Shown: piece by piece, positions 9,010 to 18,046 of the stretch
Numbering within the stretch: the stretch's first letter is position 1
How the letters are laid out: the number at the start of each line of letters is the position of its first letter
Position numbers and translations under genes: made by a program
Notes under the pieces: generated by a model
Seen by the model: the letters and a program-made list of their open reading frames with translations, nothing else
The model's database searches: none
What the model was told of the DNA's origin: nothing
Assembly (NCBI GenBank): GCA_030147525.1
Contig: JASBVF010000008.1
Span: 1-58,356 of the forward strand
DNA from: Bacteroidota bacterium
Lineage (GTDB): Bacteria; Bacteroidota; Bacteroidia; Chitinophagales; Saprospiraceae
Direction: 5' to 3'
Length of the DNA stretch: 58,356 nt

Positions 9010-11946
9010 ATGCAATCCAAACTCCGCCAACTCCAGGCTTCCCTCGACGGGGAACTCCACTTCGACAACCTCCTCCGGACCCTCTACGCCACCGACGCTT
9101 CGGTCTATCGTGAAATGCCGCTTGCCGTGGCCTACCCGAAGACGAAGGACGACATAAAAAAACTCATCGCCTTCGCACGGGAGAACGGCGCTTCGCTCAT
9201 TCCCCGCTCGGCTGGCACCTCGCTGGCCGGGCAATGCGTAGGCAGCGGCATTGTGGTGGATATTTCAAAACATTGGAATAACATCCTGGAAATCAACGAG
9301 AAAGAGCAATGGGTGCGGGTGCAGCCCGGCGTGATCCGGGATGAACTGAACGAATTCCTCAAACCCTACGGCCTCTTCTTCGGCCCCAACACCTCCACCG
9401 CCAACCGCTGCATGATCGGCGGCATGGTGGGCAACAACTCCTGCGGTACCACCTCCATCGAGTTCGGCACCACCCGTGACCACCTGCTGGAAGTAGAGGC
9501 GATTTTGAGCGATGGGTCGGAGGTGAAATTTACCTGCGTTCCGTCCAATATTTTTTTTGAAAAAACAAAAGCCGCCACGCTGGAAGGACAGACTTACCGC
9601 CACGTTTTTGAAAACCTCAGCCAGCCGGAAACGCAGGAACACATCCGCCGGGAGTTCCCCAAACCCGGCATCCACCGCCGTAACACCGGCTACGCAGTGG
9701 ACGTGCTGCTCGACGCCAAACCTTTCAACCCCGATGGTCCCGATTTCAATTTTTGCAAACTGCTCGCCGGCTCTGAAGGCACGCTGGCTTTCACCACAGC
9801 CGTCAAGCTCAACCTCGTGCCGGCGCCCCTGCCCCACCCCGTTGTGCTGGCCGCCCATTTTACTTCCCTCAACGAAAGCATGGAGGCCGTGCTCGTGGCC
9901 ATGCGCCACAGCCCCAACCAGTGCGAACTGATGGACAAAGCCGTGCTCGATTGCACGAAAGGCAACATCGAACAGGTCAAAAACCGCTACTTTGTGGAGG
10001 GCGACCCGACCGCTGTGCTGATGATCGAATTTCGGGCGGAGACACCGGAGGCAGCAGCAGCGAAGGCCCTGGCACTCACCGAAGATTTTAAAACAGCGGG
10101 CATGGGCTACGCTTTCCCCATGATTTTGGGTAAAAAAACCAAACAGGTCTGGGACCTGCGCAGCGCCGGCCTGGGTGTGCTGTCGAACATGCCCGGCGAC
10201 GCCAAGCCGGTGGCTTTCATCGAAGACACCGCTGTGGCACTGGCCGACCTGCCCGCCTACATCCGGGAGTTTGAAAATATGATGGCCGGTTTCGGTCAAA
10301 AAGCCGTGTACTACGCCCATGCCGGGGCCGGCGAGTTGCACCTGCGCCCCGTTTTGAATCTGAAAAAATCGGAGGACGTGCAGCGTTTTTATGACATCGG
10401 ACTGGCCTCGGCGAAGCTGGTGAAAAAATACGGCGGCTCGCTCAGCGGCGAACACGGCGATGGCCGGGTGCGGGCCGAATTCATCCCAATGATGCTCGGC
10501 GAAAAGAACTACGAACTATTGCGCAGCCTCAAAAAAACCTGGGACCCGTACGGCATTTTTAACCCCGGCAAGATCGTGGATGCCCCACCCATGACCGAAT
10601 CTCTGCGCTACGAACCGGACACCCAACAGCCTGAATATCAAACACTTTTCGACTTTTCAGCCGAGGGCGGCATCCTGCGGGCAGCGGAAAAATGCAACGG
10701 ATCCGGCGACTGCCGCCGCCTCGATTTCAGTGGCGGAACGATGTGCCCCAGCTACCGGGCCACCCGCAATGAGAAGGACACGACCCGTGCCCGAGCCAAT
10801 GCACTCCGGGAGTTTCTGACCCATCCGCCGGCCAACGGTAGCGCTTTCGCAAGGGAAGAACTGAAGGAGGTGATGGACCTCTGCCTGTCCTGCAAGGGTT
10901 GCACCTCGGAGTGCCCCTCGAATGTGGACATGACGACGATGAAGGCGGAGTTTTTGCATCAGTACTACCAGACGCAGGGGGTGCCGTTCCGGGCCAAGTT
11001 TTTCGGGCATATCGGGCGGATGAATGCGGTACTGTCACACTTTCCGGCGTTGCCGAATTTTATGACAAACAACCCGCTCATCAGTGGTATTTTGAAAAAA
11101 ATCGTGGGCGTGGCGCCACAGCGGAGTTTGCCGCCATTGCATCGTTTCGCCCTGAGAAAATGGTTTAAAAAACACCGCCATGAGTTACAGCCGCAAGTCC
11201 CGGCCAAGGGCAAGGTTTACCTCTTCTGCGACGAGTTCACCAATTTTTACGATGTGGAGATCGGGGTAAAAACCGTCCAACTGCTCGCCCGGCTGGGTTA
11301 CGAAGTGGAGATGCCTGAGCACCCGCAGAGCGGCCGGGCGCAGCTTTCGAAGGGCCTGTTGCCGGAGGCACAGGAACTGGCCCGTGAGAATGTGCGCATT
11401 TTTTCAAAACTCATTTCGGCGGAAACACCGTTGATCGGCATCGAGCCGTCGGCCATTCTCGGCTTCCGGGACGAGTACCCCCGGCTCGTAGCACCGGCTT
11501 TAGCCGATGACGCCAGGTCGCTGGCAGCCAAGGTTTTCCTCGTGGATGAATTTTTGGCTGGTGAAGTCCAGCGGGGTAACATCACGCCGGCGTTTTTCAC
11601 CAAAGAAAAAAAGAAAATCCTGCTGCACGGCCACTGCCACCAGAAAGCGCTGGCCAGCGTGGACGCCTCGGCCTGGCTGCTGGGTCTGCCGGAAAATTAC
11701 GAGGTGGAGGTCATCCCGTCGGGTTGCTGCGGCATGGCGGGGTCATTCGGCTACGAGGCTGAGCATTACGAAGTGAGCATGAAAATCGGGGAGTTGGTGC
11801 TGTTCCCGGCGGTGCGAAAAGCTGAGGATGAGGCGGTTATCGCAGCGGCGGGCACGAGTTGCAGGCACCAGATACTGGACGGGACGGGGCGGCGGGCGTT
11901 GCATCCGGTGGAGGTGTTGTGGGGAGCGCTGGAAGCAGGAAAGTAA
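9010..11946 (+). CDS. FAD-linked oxidase / Fe-S 2-hydroxyacid dehydrogenase (GlcD-GlpC fusion, YdiJ-like)
   Basis: This 978-residue protein joins a vanillyl-alcohol-oxidase type FAD domain (residues about 35-530) to a GlpC-like Fe-S domain. The FAD part shows GGMVGNNSCGT, the GlcD-family end motif SGEHGDGRVRAEF and a flavin-site GELHLRPVL. The Fe-S part has cysteine groups CNGSGDC...GTMCP near 562-583 and CLSCKGCTSECP at 625-638. A CCG-type domain follows, with GHCHQKAL near 874 and SGCCGMAGSFG near 907. Such fusions oxidise D-lactate, glycolate or D-2-hydroxyglutarate and pass electrons to a membrane acceptor. The substrate cannot be read from the sequence; D-2-hydroxyglutarate is possible by similarity to YdiJ. 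The length is typical of the fusion family. Its stop lies 17 bp from that of the convergent MopE-repeat gene. Confidence 0.88.
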   Translation: MQSKLRQLQASLDGELHFDNLLRTLYATDASVYREMPLAVAYPKTKDDIKKLIAFARENGASLIPRSAGTSLAGQCVGSGIVVDISKHWNNILEINEKEQWVRVQPGVIRDELNEFLKPYGLFFGPNTSTANRCMIGGMVGNNSCGTTSIEFGTTRDHLLEVEAILSDGSEVKFTCVPSNIFFEKTKAATLEGQTYRHVFENLSQPETQEHIRREFPKPGIHRRNTGYAVDVLLDAKPFNPDGPDFNFCKLLAGSEGTLAFTTAVKLNLVPAPLPHPVVLAAHFTSLNESMEAVLVAMRHSPNQCELMDKAVLDCTKGNIEQVKNRYFVEGDPTAVLMIEFRAETPEAAAAKALALTEDFKTAGMGYAFPMILGKKTKQVWDLRSAGLGVLSNMPGDAKPVAFIEDTAVALADLPAYIREFENMMAGFGQKAVYYAHAGAGELHLRPVLNLKKSEDVQRFYDIGLASAKLVKKYGGSLSGEHGDGRVRAEFIPMMLGEKNYELLRSLKKTWDPYGIFNPGKIVDAPPMTESLRYEPDTQQPEYQTLFDFSAEGGILRAAEKCNGSGDCRRLDFSGGTMCPSYRATRNEKDTTRARANALREFLTHPPANGSAFAREELKEVMDLCLSCKGCTSECPSNVDMTTMKAEFLHQYYQTQGVPFRAKFFGHIGRMNAVLSHFPALPNFMTNNPLISGILKKIVGVAPQRSLPPLHRFALRKWFKKHRHELQPQVPAKGKVYLFCDEFTNFYDVEIGVKTVQLLARLGYEVEMPEHPQSGRAQLSKGLLPEAQELARENVRIFSKLISAETPLIGIEPSAILGFRDEYPRLVAPALADDARSLAAKVFLVDEFLAGEVQRGNITPAFFTKEKKKILLHGHCHQKALASVDASAWLLGLPENYEVEVIPSGCCGMAGSFGYEAEHYEVSMKIGELVLFPAVRKAEDEAVIAAAGTSCRHQILDGTGRRALHPVEVLWGALEAGK

Positions 11947-11963
11947 AAAAAGACTTGAACGCC

Positions 11964-14900
11964 TCACTCCCTCAAAACCACCACCTTCAAATTCTTTTGC
12001 CCGCTCAGGGTCAGGATGGAAACGAAATAAATCCCCGGCTCTTCCACCTGGAATGTTTCATCGAAACGGAGTACGTCTTTGCGAACCCGGCTTTCGACTT
12101 GCCTGCCCCTGATATCGGATAAATCCACCCTGAGTTGACCCCGTTTCAGGAGGTCTATTTTCAAACGGAAGTTGCCGGTGTTGGCATTGGGAAACAGGTT
12201 GTAAAAAACAATGTCTTCCTCACCACCGGTCAGCCTGCAATCGTTCACCTGAATTTCTTTCGTGACGGAATAATTGTCGCAGCCGCCTTCCGACACCACG
12301 ACCGACACTTCGTAGGTGCCTGCTTGTGCGTACACATGCATCGGGTCCCGCTCCGTACTGGTGGCCCCGTCGCCGAAACTCCAGAAAAACGCATCCGGTT
12401 CGAGTGTCGTCTGGCTGATTTCGATGAAATGCACCGTATCGCCCTCGCAGGCCACGCTGCCAGTCAGGAATTTGGCTTCAAAATCCACACCGCCGGTTAG
12501 CGTTACATCGAGACTGGCCGTGGCAGTACATCCGTTCGCATCCGAAACGACCACCGAGTAGGCGCCTGCCTGCACGTTTGCGTAGGACAAAACTGGATTT
12601 TGCTCATTGGATGAAAAACCGCCCGGCCCGGTCCAGTCCCACTGCACCGCCTGGTTGCCCGACTCCATTAGTTCCAACTCTTCGTCTGTGCAAACCGGCG
12701 AAGAAGATGACAAGGCTACCGCAGGCGCAAGTGCCGGGAATACCTCCACCTGGTCGGTGCCGGTGCAACCGTTGGCATCCGTGACGGTGAGGGTGTAAAC
12801 CTGGGGACTTGCCGGCGCCACCAACGGATTGGCAATCGCCGGATCGTTCAATCCGGCAACAGGCGACCAGTCAAAAGCGACGCCTCCGCTGCCGTTTAGG
12901 GCAGCTCCGGCGGTCCCTTCGCAGAAATAGGCATCCGGCCCCGCATCGGCGGCAGGCAGCGGATGAACCGTGACGGTTACCGTTTGCGAAGCACTGCAAC
13001 CATTTTCCGTCACCGTGACGGTGTAGTCCGTGCTCGCCGTTGGGCTGACGGTGATGCTGCTTGCAGTTTCTCCTGTATTCCAAAGGAATCCTGAGCCGCC
13101 GGAAGCAGTCAGGGCAGTAGTTTCATTCAGACAAATGTCATCGCCGCCCGTGACGCCCACCGTTGGCTGCGGGGTTACACTTACCACGACTTCGTCCATG
13201 TCAGTACAGCCGTTGGCGTCGGTCACCGTCACCGTGTAGGTGGTCGTTACCAACGGGCTTGCGACCGGGCCGGAAATACCGGCATCGCTCAAGCCGTCCG
13301 GCGGACTCCAGGCATACGTGTAGGCACCGCTGCCGCCCGAACCGCTGGCGCCGAGCAGGGTATCTTCGCTTTCGCAAATCACCACATCAGTCCCGGCGCC
13401 AGCCATGAGGTCCGATGTCACGGTGACGTTAGAGGTGCAGTTGGCCGTATTTCCACTCCCATCTTCGACGGTAAGTACAACCTGGACATCACCCAGTTGG
13501 CTGCAATCAAAACTATTGGGGAATACCCCCGTCAGATTGACCGGACCACAGTTGTCCGAGCCATTGAGAAAAACGTCGCCGGGCACAATGGACGCCGTAC
13601 CGTTGGCCCCGAGGGCGACCATGTGGTCTTTGCAAATAACCTGCGGGGGAGTCATGTCCACAAAAGTTGGGTCGGCGCTGTCCATGTTACCGTCGCAGTT
13701 ATCGTCAATGCCATTGCAGATTTCCAAAGCCCCGGGGTTGATGGTTGGATCGGCATCGTCGCAATCCGTGTTGTCAGCAACGTAGCCGGGAGAAGGCGAG
13801 CAGGCATTTTCAAAAACAGCGGGGTCGCCGTAGCCGTCACCATCCGCATCAGCGTAAAAAGTCAGTTGGACGCCTTCGTCAATGTTACCGTCGCAGTTGT
13901 CATCAATGCCATTGCAAACCTCCGTAGCGCCGGGATTGATGGCCGGATCGGTATCGTCGCAATCCGTGTTGTCAGCGACGTAACCGGGGGAAGGCGAGCA
14001 GGCATTTTCAAAAACAGCTGGGTCGCCGTAGCCGTCGCCATCTTCATCGGCGTAAAAAGTCAGTTGGACGCCTTCGTCAATGTTGCCGTCGCAGTTGTCG
14101 TCAGTGCCGTTGCAGATTTCCACTGCGCCGGGATTGATGGTTGGATCGGCATCGTCGCAATCCGTGTTGTCAGCGACGTAACCGGGGGAAGGAGAACAGG
14201 CATTTTCAAAAACAGTTGGATCGCCGTAGCCGTCACCATCCGCATCAGCGTAAAAAGTCAGTTGGACGCCCTCGTCAATGTTGCCGTCGCAGTTATCGTC
14301 AATGCCGTTGCAAATTTCCGTAGCGCTGGGGTTGATGGCGGGGTTGGTGTCGTCGCAATCCGTGTTGTCAGCAACGAAACCGGGAGAAGGCGAACAGGCA
14401 TTTTCAAAAACATTTGGGTCGCCGTAACCATCGCCATCCGCATCGGCGTAAAAAGTTAGTTGCAAGCCTTCGTCAATATTTCCGTCGCAGTTGTCGTCAA
14501 CGCCGTTGCAGATTTCCACAGCACCGGGGTTGATGGCCGGATCAGTGTCGTCGCAATCCGTGTTGTCAGCAACGAAACCGGGAGAAGGCGAACAGGCATT
14601 TTCAAAAACATTTGGGTCGCCGTAACCATCGCCATCCGCATCAGCGTAAAAAGTCAGTTGGACGCCTTCGTCAATGTTACCGTCGCAGTTGTCGTCGATG
14701 CCGTTGCAGATTTCCACTGCGCCGGGATTGACGGCGGGGTTGGTATCGTCGCAATCCGTGTTGTCAGCAACGTAACCGGGGGAAGGCGAGCAGGCATTTT
14801 CAAAAACAGTAGGGTCGCCGTAGCCGTCGCCATCCGCATCGGCGTAAAAAGTCAGTTGGACGCCTTCGTCAATGTTGCCGTCGCAGTTGTCGTCAACGCC

Positions 14901-17900
14901 GTTGCAGATTTCCACAGCGCCGGGCTTGATGGCCGGATCAGTGTCATCGCAGTCCGTGTTGTCAGCGACGTAGCCGGGAGAAGGCGAACAGGCATTTTCA
15001 AAAACATTTGGGTCGCCGTAACCATCGCCATCCGCATCGGCGTAAAAAGTTAGTTGCAAGCCTTCGTCAATATTTCCGTCGCAGTTGTCGTCAGTGCCGT
15101 TGCAGATTTCCACAGCCCCGGGATAGACGGCGGGGTTGGTATCGTCGCAGTCCGTGTTGTCAGCGACGTAGCCGGGAGAAGGCGAGCAGGTATTTTCAAA
15201 AACAGCGGGGTCGCCATAGCCATCGCCATCTTCATCGGCGTAAAAAGTCAGTTGGACGCCTTCGTCAATGTTACCGTCGCAGTTGTCATCAATGCCGTTG
15301 CAAACTTCCACAGCCCCGGGGTTGACATCGGGGTCGGTGTCGTCACAGTCCGTGTTGTCAGCAACGAAACCGGGGGAAGGTGAGCAGGCATTTTCAAAAA
15401 CATCGGGGTCGCCGTAGCTATCGCCATCCGCATCAGCATAAAAAGTCAGTTGGACGCCTTCGTCAATGTTGCCATCGCAGTTATCGTCAATGCCGTTGCA
15501 AACCTCAGTGGCAACGGGGTTGATGGCCGGGTCGGTGTCATCGCAATCCGTGTTGTCAGCGACGTAGCCGGGGGAAGGTGAGCAGGCATTTTCAAAAACA
15601 GCGGGATCGCCGTAGCCGTCACCATCCGCATCGGCGTAAAAAGTTAGCTGGACGCCTTCGTCAATGTTGCCGTCGCAATTGTCGTCAATGCCGTTGCAGA
15701 TTTCCACAGCACCGGGGTTGATGGCGGGATTAGTGTCATCGCAATCCGTATTATCGGCGACGAAGCCAGGGGAAGGTGAGCAGGCATTTTCAAAAACAGT
15801 TGGGTCGCCGTAGCTATCGCCGTCCGCATCAGCGTAAAAAGTTAGTTGCAAGCCTTCGTCAATATTTCCGTCGCAGTTGTCATCAATACCGTTGCAGATT
15901 TCCACAGCACCGGGATTGATAGCAGGATCGGTATCGTCACAATCCGTGTTGTCAGCAACGAAACCGGGAGAAGGCGAACAGGCATTTTCAAAAACATTTG
16001 GGTCGCCGTAACCATCGCCATCCGCATCGGCGTAAAAAGTTAGTTGCAAGCCTTCGTCAATATTTCCGTCGCAGTTGTCATCAATGCCGTTGCAAACTTC
16101 CACAGCGCCGGGGTTGATGGCCGGATCAGTGTCATCGCAGTCCGTGTTGTCAGCGACGTAGCCGGGAGAAGGCGAGCAGGCATTTTCAAAAACAGCGGGG
16201 TCGCCGTAACCGTCGCCATCTTCATCGGCGTAAAAAGTCAGTTGGACGCCCTCGTCAATGTTGCCATCACAGTTGTCGTCTATGCCGTTGCAGATTTCCA
16301 CTGCGCCGGGATAGACGGCGGGGTTGGTATCGTCGCAATCCGTATCATCGGACACGTAGCCCATCGGTTGCGAAGCGGCCGTTTCTGTCACAAAAGGATT
16401 TCCAAAACTGTCTCCGTCGTCGTCCTGGTACCAAATCAAGGTGCCTGTTCCCTGAATATCAAAAATGTAGGGGTCTTCGTCGGGGTCGTTGTTGGGGATG
16501 GTCACGGTGGCTTGCCGCAGCCCCGCTGCACCCGGACTGAAATCAAGGGTAAAGCCGGTCCCGCTGCCAGGCGGCAAAACGCCGCTTGGATTCATTCCGG
16601 AAGGGATGTAGGCGCCAACCGCAAAATCGCCAGCATGCGGCCCGCTCAGCGTGGCAGCCACCAGGTTTAGCGTCATGTCGCCGAAATTGTCCACGTTGAT
16701 GATGCTGGAAGCATTGTTGCCAACTAACACACCCCCAAAGTCGGTATGGTCCAGGGTATTGGGCGTCGTGTCGCCGTTGATAATTTCGAGGTTGCCGCCC
16801 GACACATAAATATCCGGCCCGGGAGCCACCCCACCCTCTCCCCGAACGAGGAAAGTGTAGTCCGGGTCGTCGCTGTCGATGGTGACCGTGGCTTCGAAAA
16901 TGCCGTTGGTGGACGGGATAAAAGTCACCCAGAAGATAGCTGAATCGCCCGGCGGAATGGGACTCGGCGGGTCGAGCGGATTATAGATGTAAAACTCCAC
17001 CGTGGTCTGCGTCAGCGTAATGTCAGCGACATTGAGCGGGTCTACCCCTGTGTTTTTTACCACAAAAAAATGGTTGATGGGATAGATGGAAATAGGCGCA
17101 ATACCGAAATCCGTGCCGTCCAATACGCTGGGCGTAGCGTCGCCGTTGACGATGGTCAGGCCATTGCCCCGCACGACCACATCGCTGGCGGGAGGTGGCG
17201 GAGGCACGGTCGCCTCGCCCGTGATGGCAAAGGTGTAGGGGTCTTCATCGGGGTCGTCGTTGGCAATTTCGATGGTGGCGTTGAAAGTGCCCGCTGCCGC
17301 CGGGTCGAAAGCAACCGGAAATTCGGCATATTCAAAAGGCGCAATGGGGCTGGGCGGGGTGAGGTCTCCAACCGAAAAAGCGGCGGCACCCGTACCTGTC
17401 AGGCTGATACTGGTCACGTTGAGCAGGTCGTCGCCTGTATTTTCAATGGTAAAAGTATGGATGACCGACGTGCCGACTGTGGTACTGCCGAAGTCGGTAT
17501 CATCGGCAGGGTCGGGCGTATTGTCGCCATTTGCGATGTCTATTCCGTTACCCTGCACGTTGATTTCTGGGAAAAGTGGCGGCGGTGCAGCCGTCACCTC
17601 GGCCCTGACGCCAAAAGTGAAAGGATTTTCGTCGGGGTCGTCGTTCTCGATGCTAATGATTGCTTCGTAAATGCCAATGGGCGCCACGGAAGTTTGAAAA
17701 CCCACCCCTATCAAGGTTGGTATGCCCGGCGGCAGGATTTCAGGGAAAAAATCTATCTCAAAGTGCATCCCCGGCGTGACGGTTGCATTGGTCAAATCCA
17801 AAAAATCATCCCCCCAATTGACGATGGTAAAATAGTGAACCGAATCCGGGCCGCCTTCTGCCAGGGTTCCAAAATCAGTCTCCTGGGCCAGGCTTGCCGG

Positions 17901-18023
17901 GTCGCCGTTGAAAATCTCAATGGAAAAAGCATTGTCGGCGAAAACAGCAATGTCCTGCTGAGCCCAGGTTTGGCGCCAGCCGAAAAACATCAAACAAGCT
18001 GAAAGGAGTACTATTTTTTTCAT
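11964..18023 (-). CDS. Giant MopE-repeat, choice-of-anchor-D and PKD surface protein with T9SS sorting domain
   Basis: About 2019 residues. The ATG at 18023 is chosen over a TTG at 18050 because it opens a clean signal peptide (MKKIVLLSACLMFFGW, cut after TWAQ) and leaves a 23-bp gap to the previous gene. The order is four choice-of-anchor-D domains to about residue 530, then 14 tandem 66-residue MopE-like units to about 1450. Each unit holds a DxDGDGYGDP calcium-type loop and a DNTDCDDTDP...CNGIDDNCDGNIDEG motif. Next come an HYR-like domain (DMTPPQVICKD), Ig/PKD-like domains (FWSFGDGATSTERDP) and a type A T9SS C-terminal domain (LFPNANTGNFRLKI). I infer secretion through T9SS and surface attachment, with many Ca2+ sites in the repeats. 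It is the last gene of the giant operon. MopE of Methylococcus binds copper, but these repeats do not show that function. Confidence 0.88.
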   Translation of the reverse strand: MKKIVLLSACLMFFGWRQTWAQQDIAVFADNAFSIEIFNGDPASLAQETDFGTLAEGGPDSVHYFTIVNWGDDFLDLTNATVTPGMHFEIDFFPEILPPGIPTLIGVGFQTSVAPIGIYEAIISIENDDPDENPFTFGVRAEVTAAPPPLFPEINVQGNGIDIANGDNTPDPADDTDFGSTTVGTSVIHTFTIENTGDDLLNVTSISLTGTGAAAFSVGDLTPPSPIAPFEYAEFPVAFDPAAAGTFNATIEIANDDPDEDPYTFAITGEATVPPPPPASDVVVRGNGLTIVNGDATPSVLDGTDFGIAPISIYPINHFFVVKNTGVDPLNVADITLTQTTVEFYIYNPLDPPSPIPPGDSAIFWVTFIPSTNGIFEATVTIDSDDPDYTFLVRGEGGVAPGPDIYVSGGNLEIINGDTTPNTLDHTDFGGVLVGNNASSIINVDNFGDMTLNLVAATLSGPHAGDFAVGAYIPSGMNPSGVLPPGSGTGFTLDFSPGAAGLRQATVTIPNNDPDEDPYIFDIQGTGTLIWYQDDDGDSFGNPFVTETAASQPMGYVSDDTDCDDTNPAVYPGAVEICNGIDDNCDGNIDEGVQLTFYADEDGDGYGDPAVFENACSPSPGYVADNTDCDDTDPAINPGAVEVCNGIDDNCDGNIDEGLQLTFYADADGDGYGDPNVFENACSPSPGFVADNTDCDDTDPAINPGAVEICNGIDDNCDGNIDEGLQLTFYADADGDSYGDPTVFENACSPSPGFVADNTDCDDTNPAINPGAVEICNGIDDNCDGNIDEGVQLTFYADADGDGYGDPAVFENACSPSPGYVADNTDCDDTDPAINPVATEVCNGIDDNCDGNIDEGVQLTFYADADGDSYGDPDVFENACSPSPGFVADNTDCDDTDPDVNPGAVEVCNGIDDNCDGNIDEGVQLTFYADEDGDGYGDPAVFENTCSPSPGYVADNTDCDDTNPAVYPGAVEICNGTDDNCDGNIDEGLQLTFYADADGDGYGDPNVFENACSPSPGYVADNTDCDDTDPAIKPGAVEICNGVDDNCDGNIDEGVQLTFYADADGDGYGDPTVFENACSPSPGYVADNTDCDDTNPAVNPGAVEICNGIDDNCDGNIDEGVQLTFYADADGDGYGDPNVFENACSPSPGFVADNTDCDDTDPAINPGAVEICNGVDDNCDGNIDEGLQLTFYADADGDGYGDPNVFENACSPSPGFVADNTDCDDTNPAINPSATEICNGIDDNCDGNIDEGVQLTFYADADGDGYGDPTVFENACSPSPGYVADNTDCDDADPTINPGAVEICNGTDDNCDGNIDEGVQLTFYADEDGDGYGDPAVFENACSPSPGYVADNTDCDDTDPAINPGATEVCNGIDDNCDGNIDEGVQLTFYADADGDGYGDPAVFENACSPSPGYVADNTDCDDADPTINPGALEICNGIDDNCDGNMDSADPTFVDMTPPQVICKDHMVALGANGTASIVPGDVFLNGSDNCGPVNLTGVFPNSFDCSQLGDVQVVLTVEDGSGNTANCTSNVTVTSDLMAGAGTDVVICESEDTLLGASGSGGSGAYTYAWSPPDGLSDAGISGPVASPLVTTTYTVTVTDANGCTDMDEVVVSVTPQPTVGVTGGDDICLNETTALTASGGSGFLWNTGETASSITVSPTASTDYTVTVTENGCSASQTVTVTVHPLPAADAGPDAYFCEGTAGAALNGSGGVAFDWSPVAGLNDPAIANPLVAPASPQVYTLTVTDANGCTGTDQVEVFPALAPAVALSSSSPVCTDEELELMESGNQAVQWDWTGPGGFSSNEQNPVLSYANVQAGAYSVVVSDANGCTATASLDVTLTGGVDFEAKFLTGSVACEGDTVHFIEISQTTLEPDAFFWSFGDGATSTERDPMHVYAQAGTYEVSVVVSEGGCDNYSVTKEIQVNDCRLTGGEEDIVFYNLFPNANTGNFRLKIDLLKRGQLRVDLSDIRGRQVESRVRKDVLRFDETFQVEEPGIYFVSILTLSGQKNLKVVVLRE
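13668..16437 (-). repeat. Tandem array of fourteen 198-bp units inside the MopE-repeat gene
   Basis: The period is exactly 198 bp (66 codons), so the reading frame is kept. The unit nearest the gene start (about 16240-16437) is diverged; the other 13 are nearly identical. Some sub-blocks are shared word for word by non-adjacent units. For example, a GTTAGTTGCAAGCC block followed by an ATATTTCCGTCGCAG variant starts near 14455, 15051, 15839 and 16037, while other units use the GTCAGTTGGACGCC form. This patchwork suggests recent duplication and gene conversion. Assemblies of this locus are prone to collapse. Confidence 0.95.
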
Positions 18024-18046
18024 GTGCTTCGCAATAAATGGGATTA

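Noticed and set aside
13497-15053. Repetitive plus-strand frames over the MopE array
   Set aside because: They arise because the 198-bp period keeps every frame open. The minus-strand product has the MopE motif and a T9SS domain, while the plus-strand product has nothing recognisable.
13668-16437. CRISPR array
   Set aside because: The repeat unit is 198 bp, continuous and coding, with no short repeat/spacer alternation.
13668-16437. Copper-binding function of the MopE-type repeats
   Set aside because: The copper site of the Methylococcus protein lies outside such short Ca-type repeats. The units here only show DxDGDG and Cys motifs.
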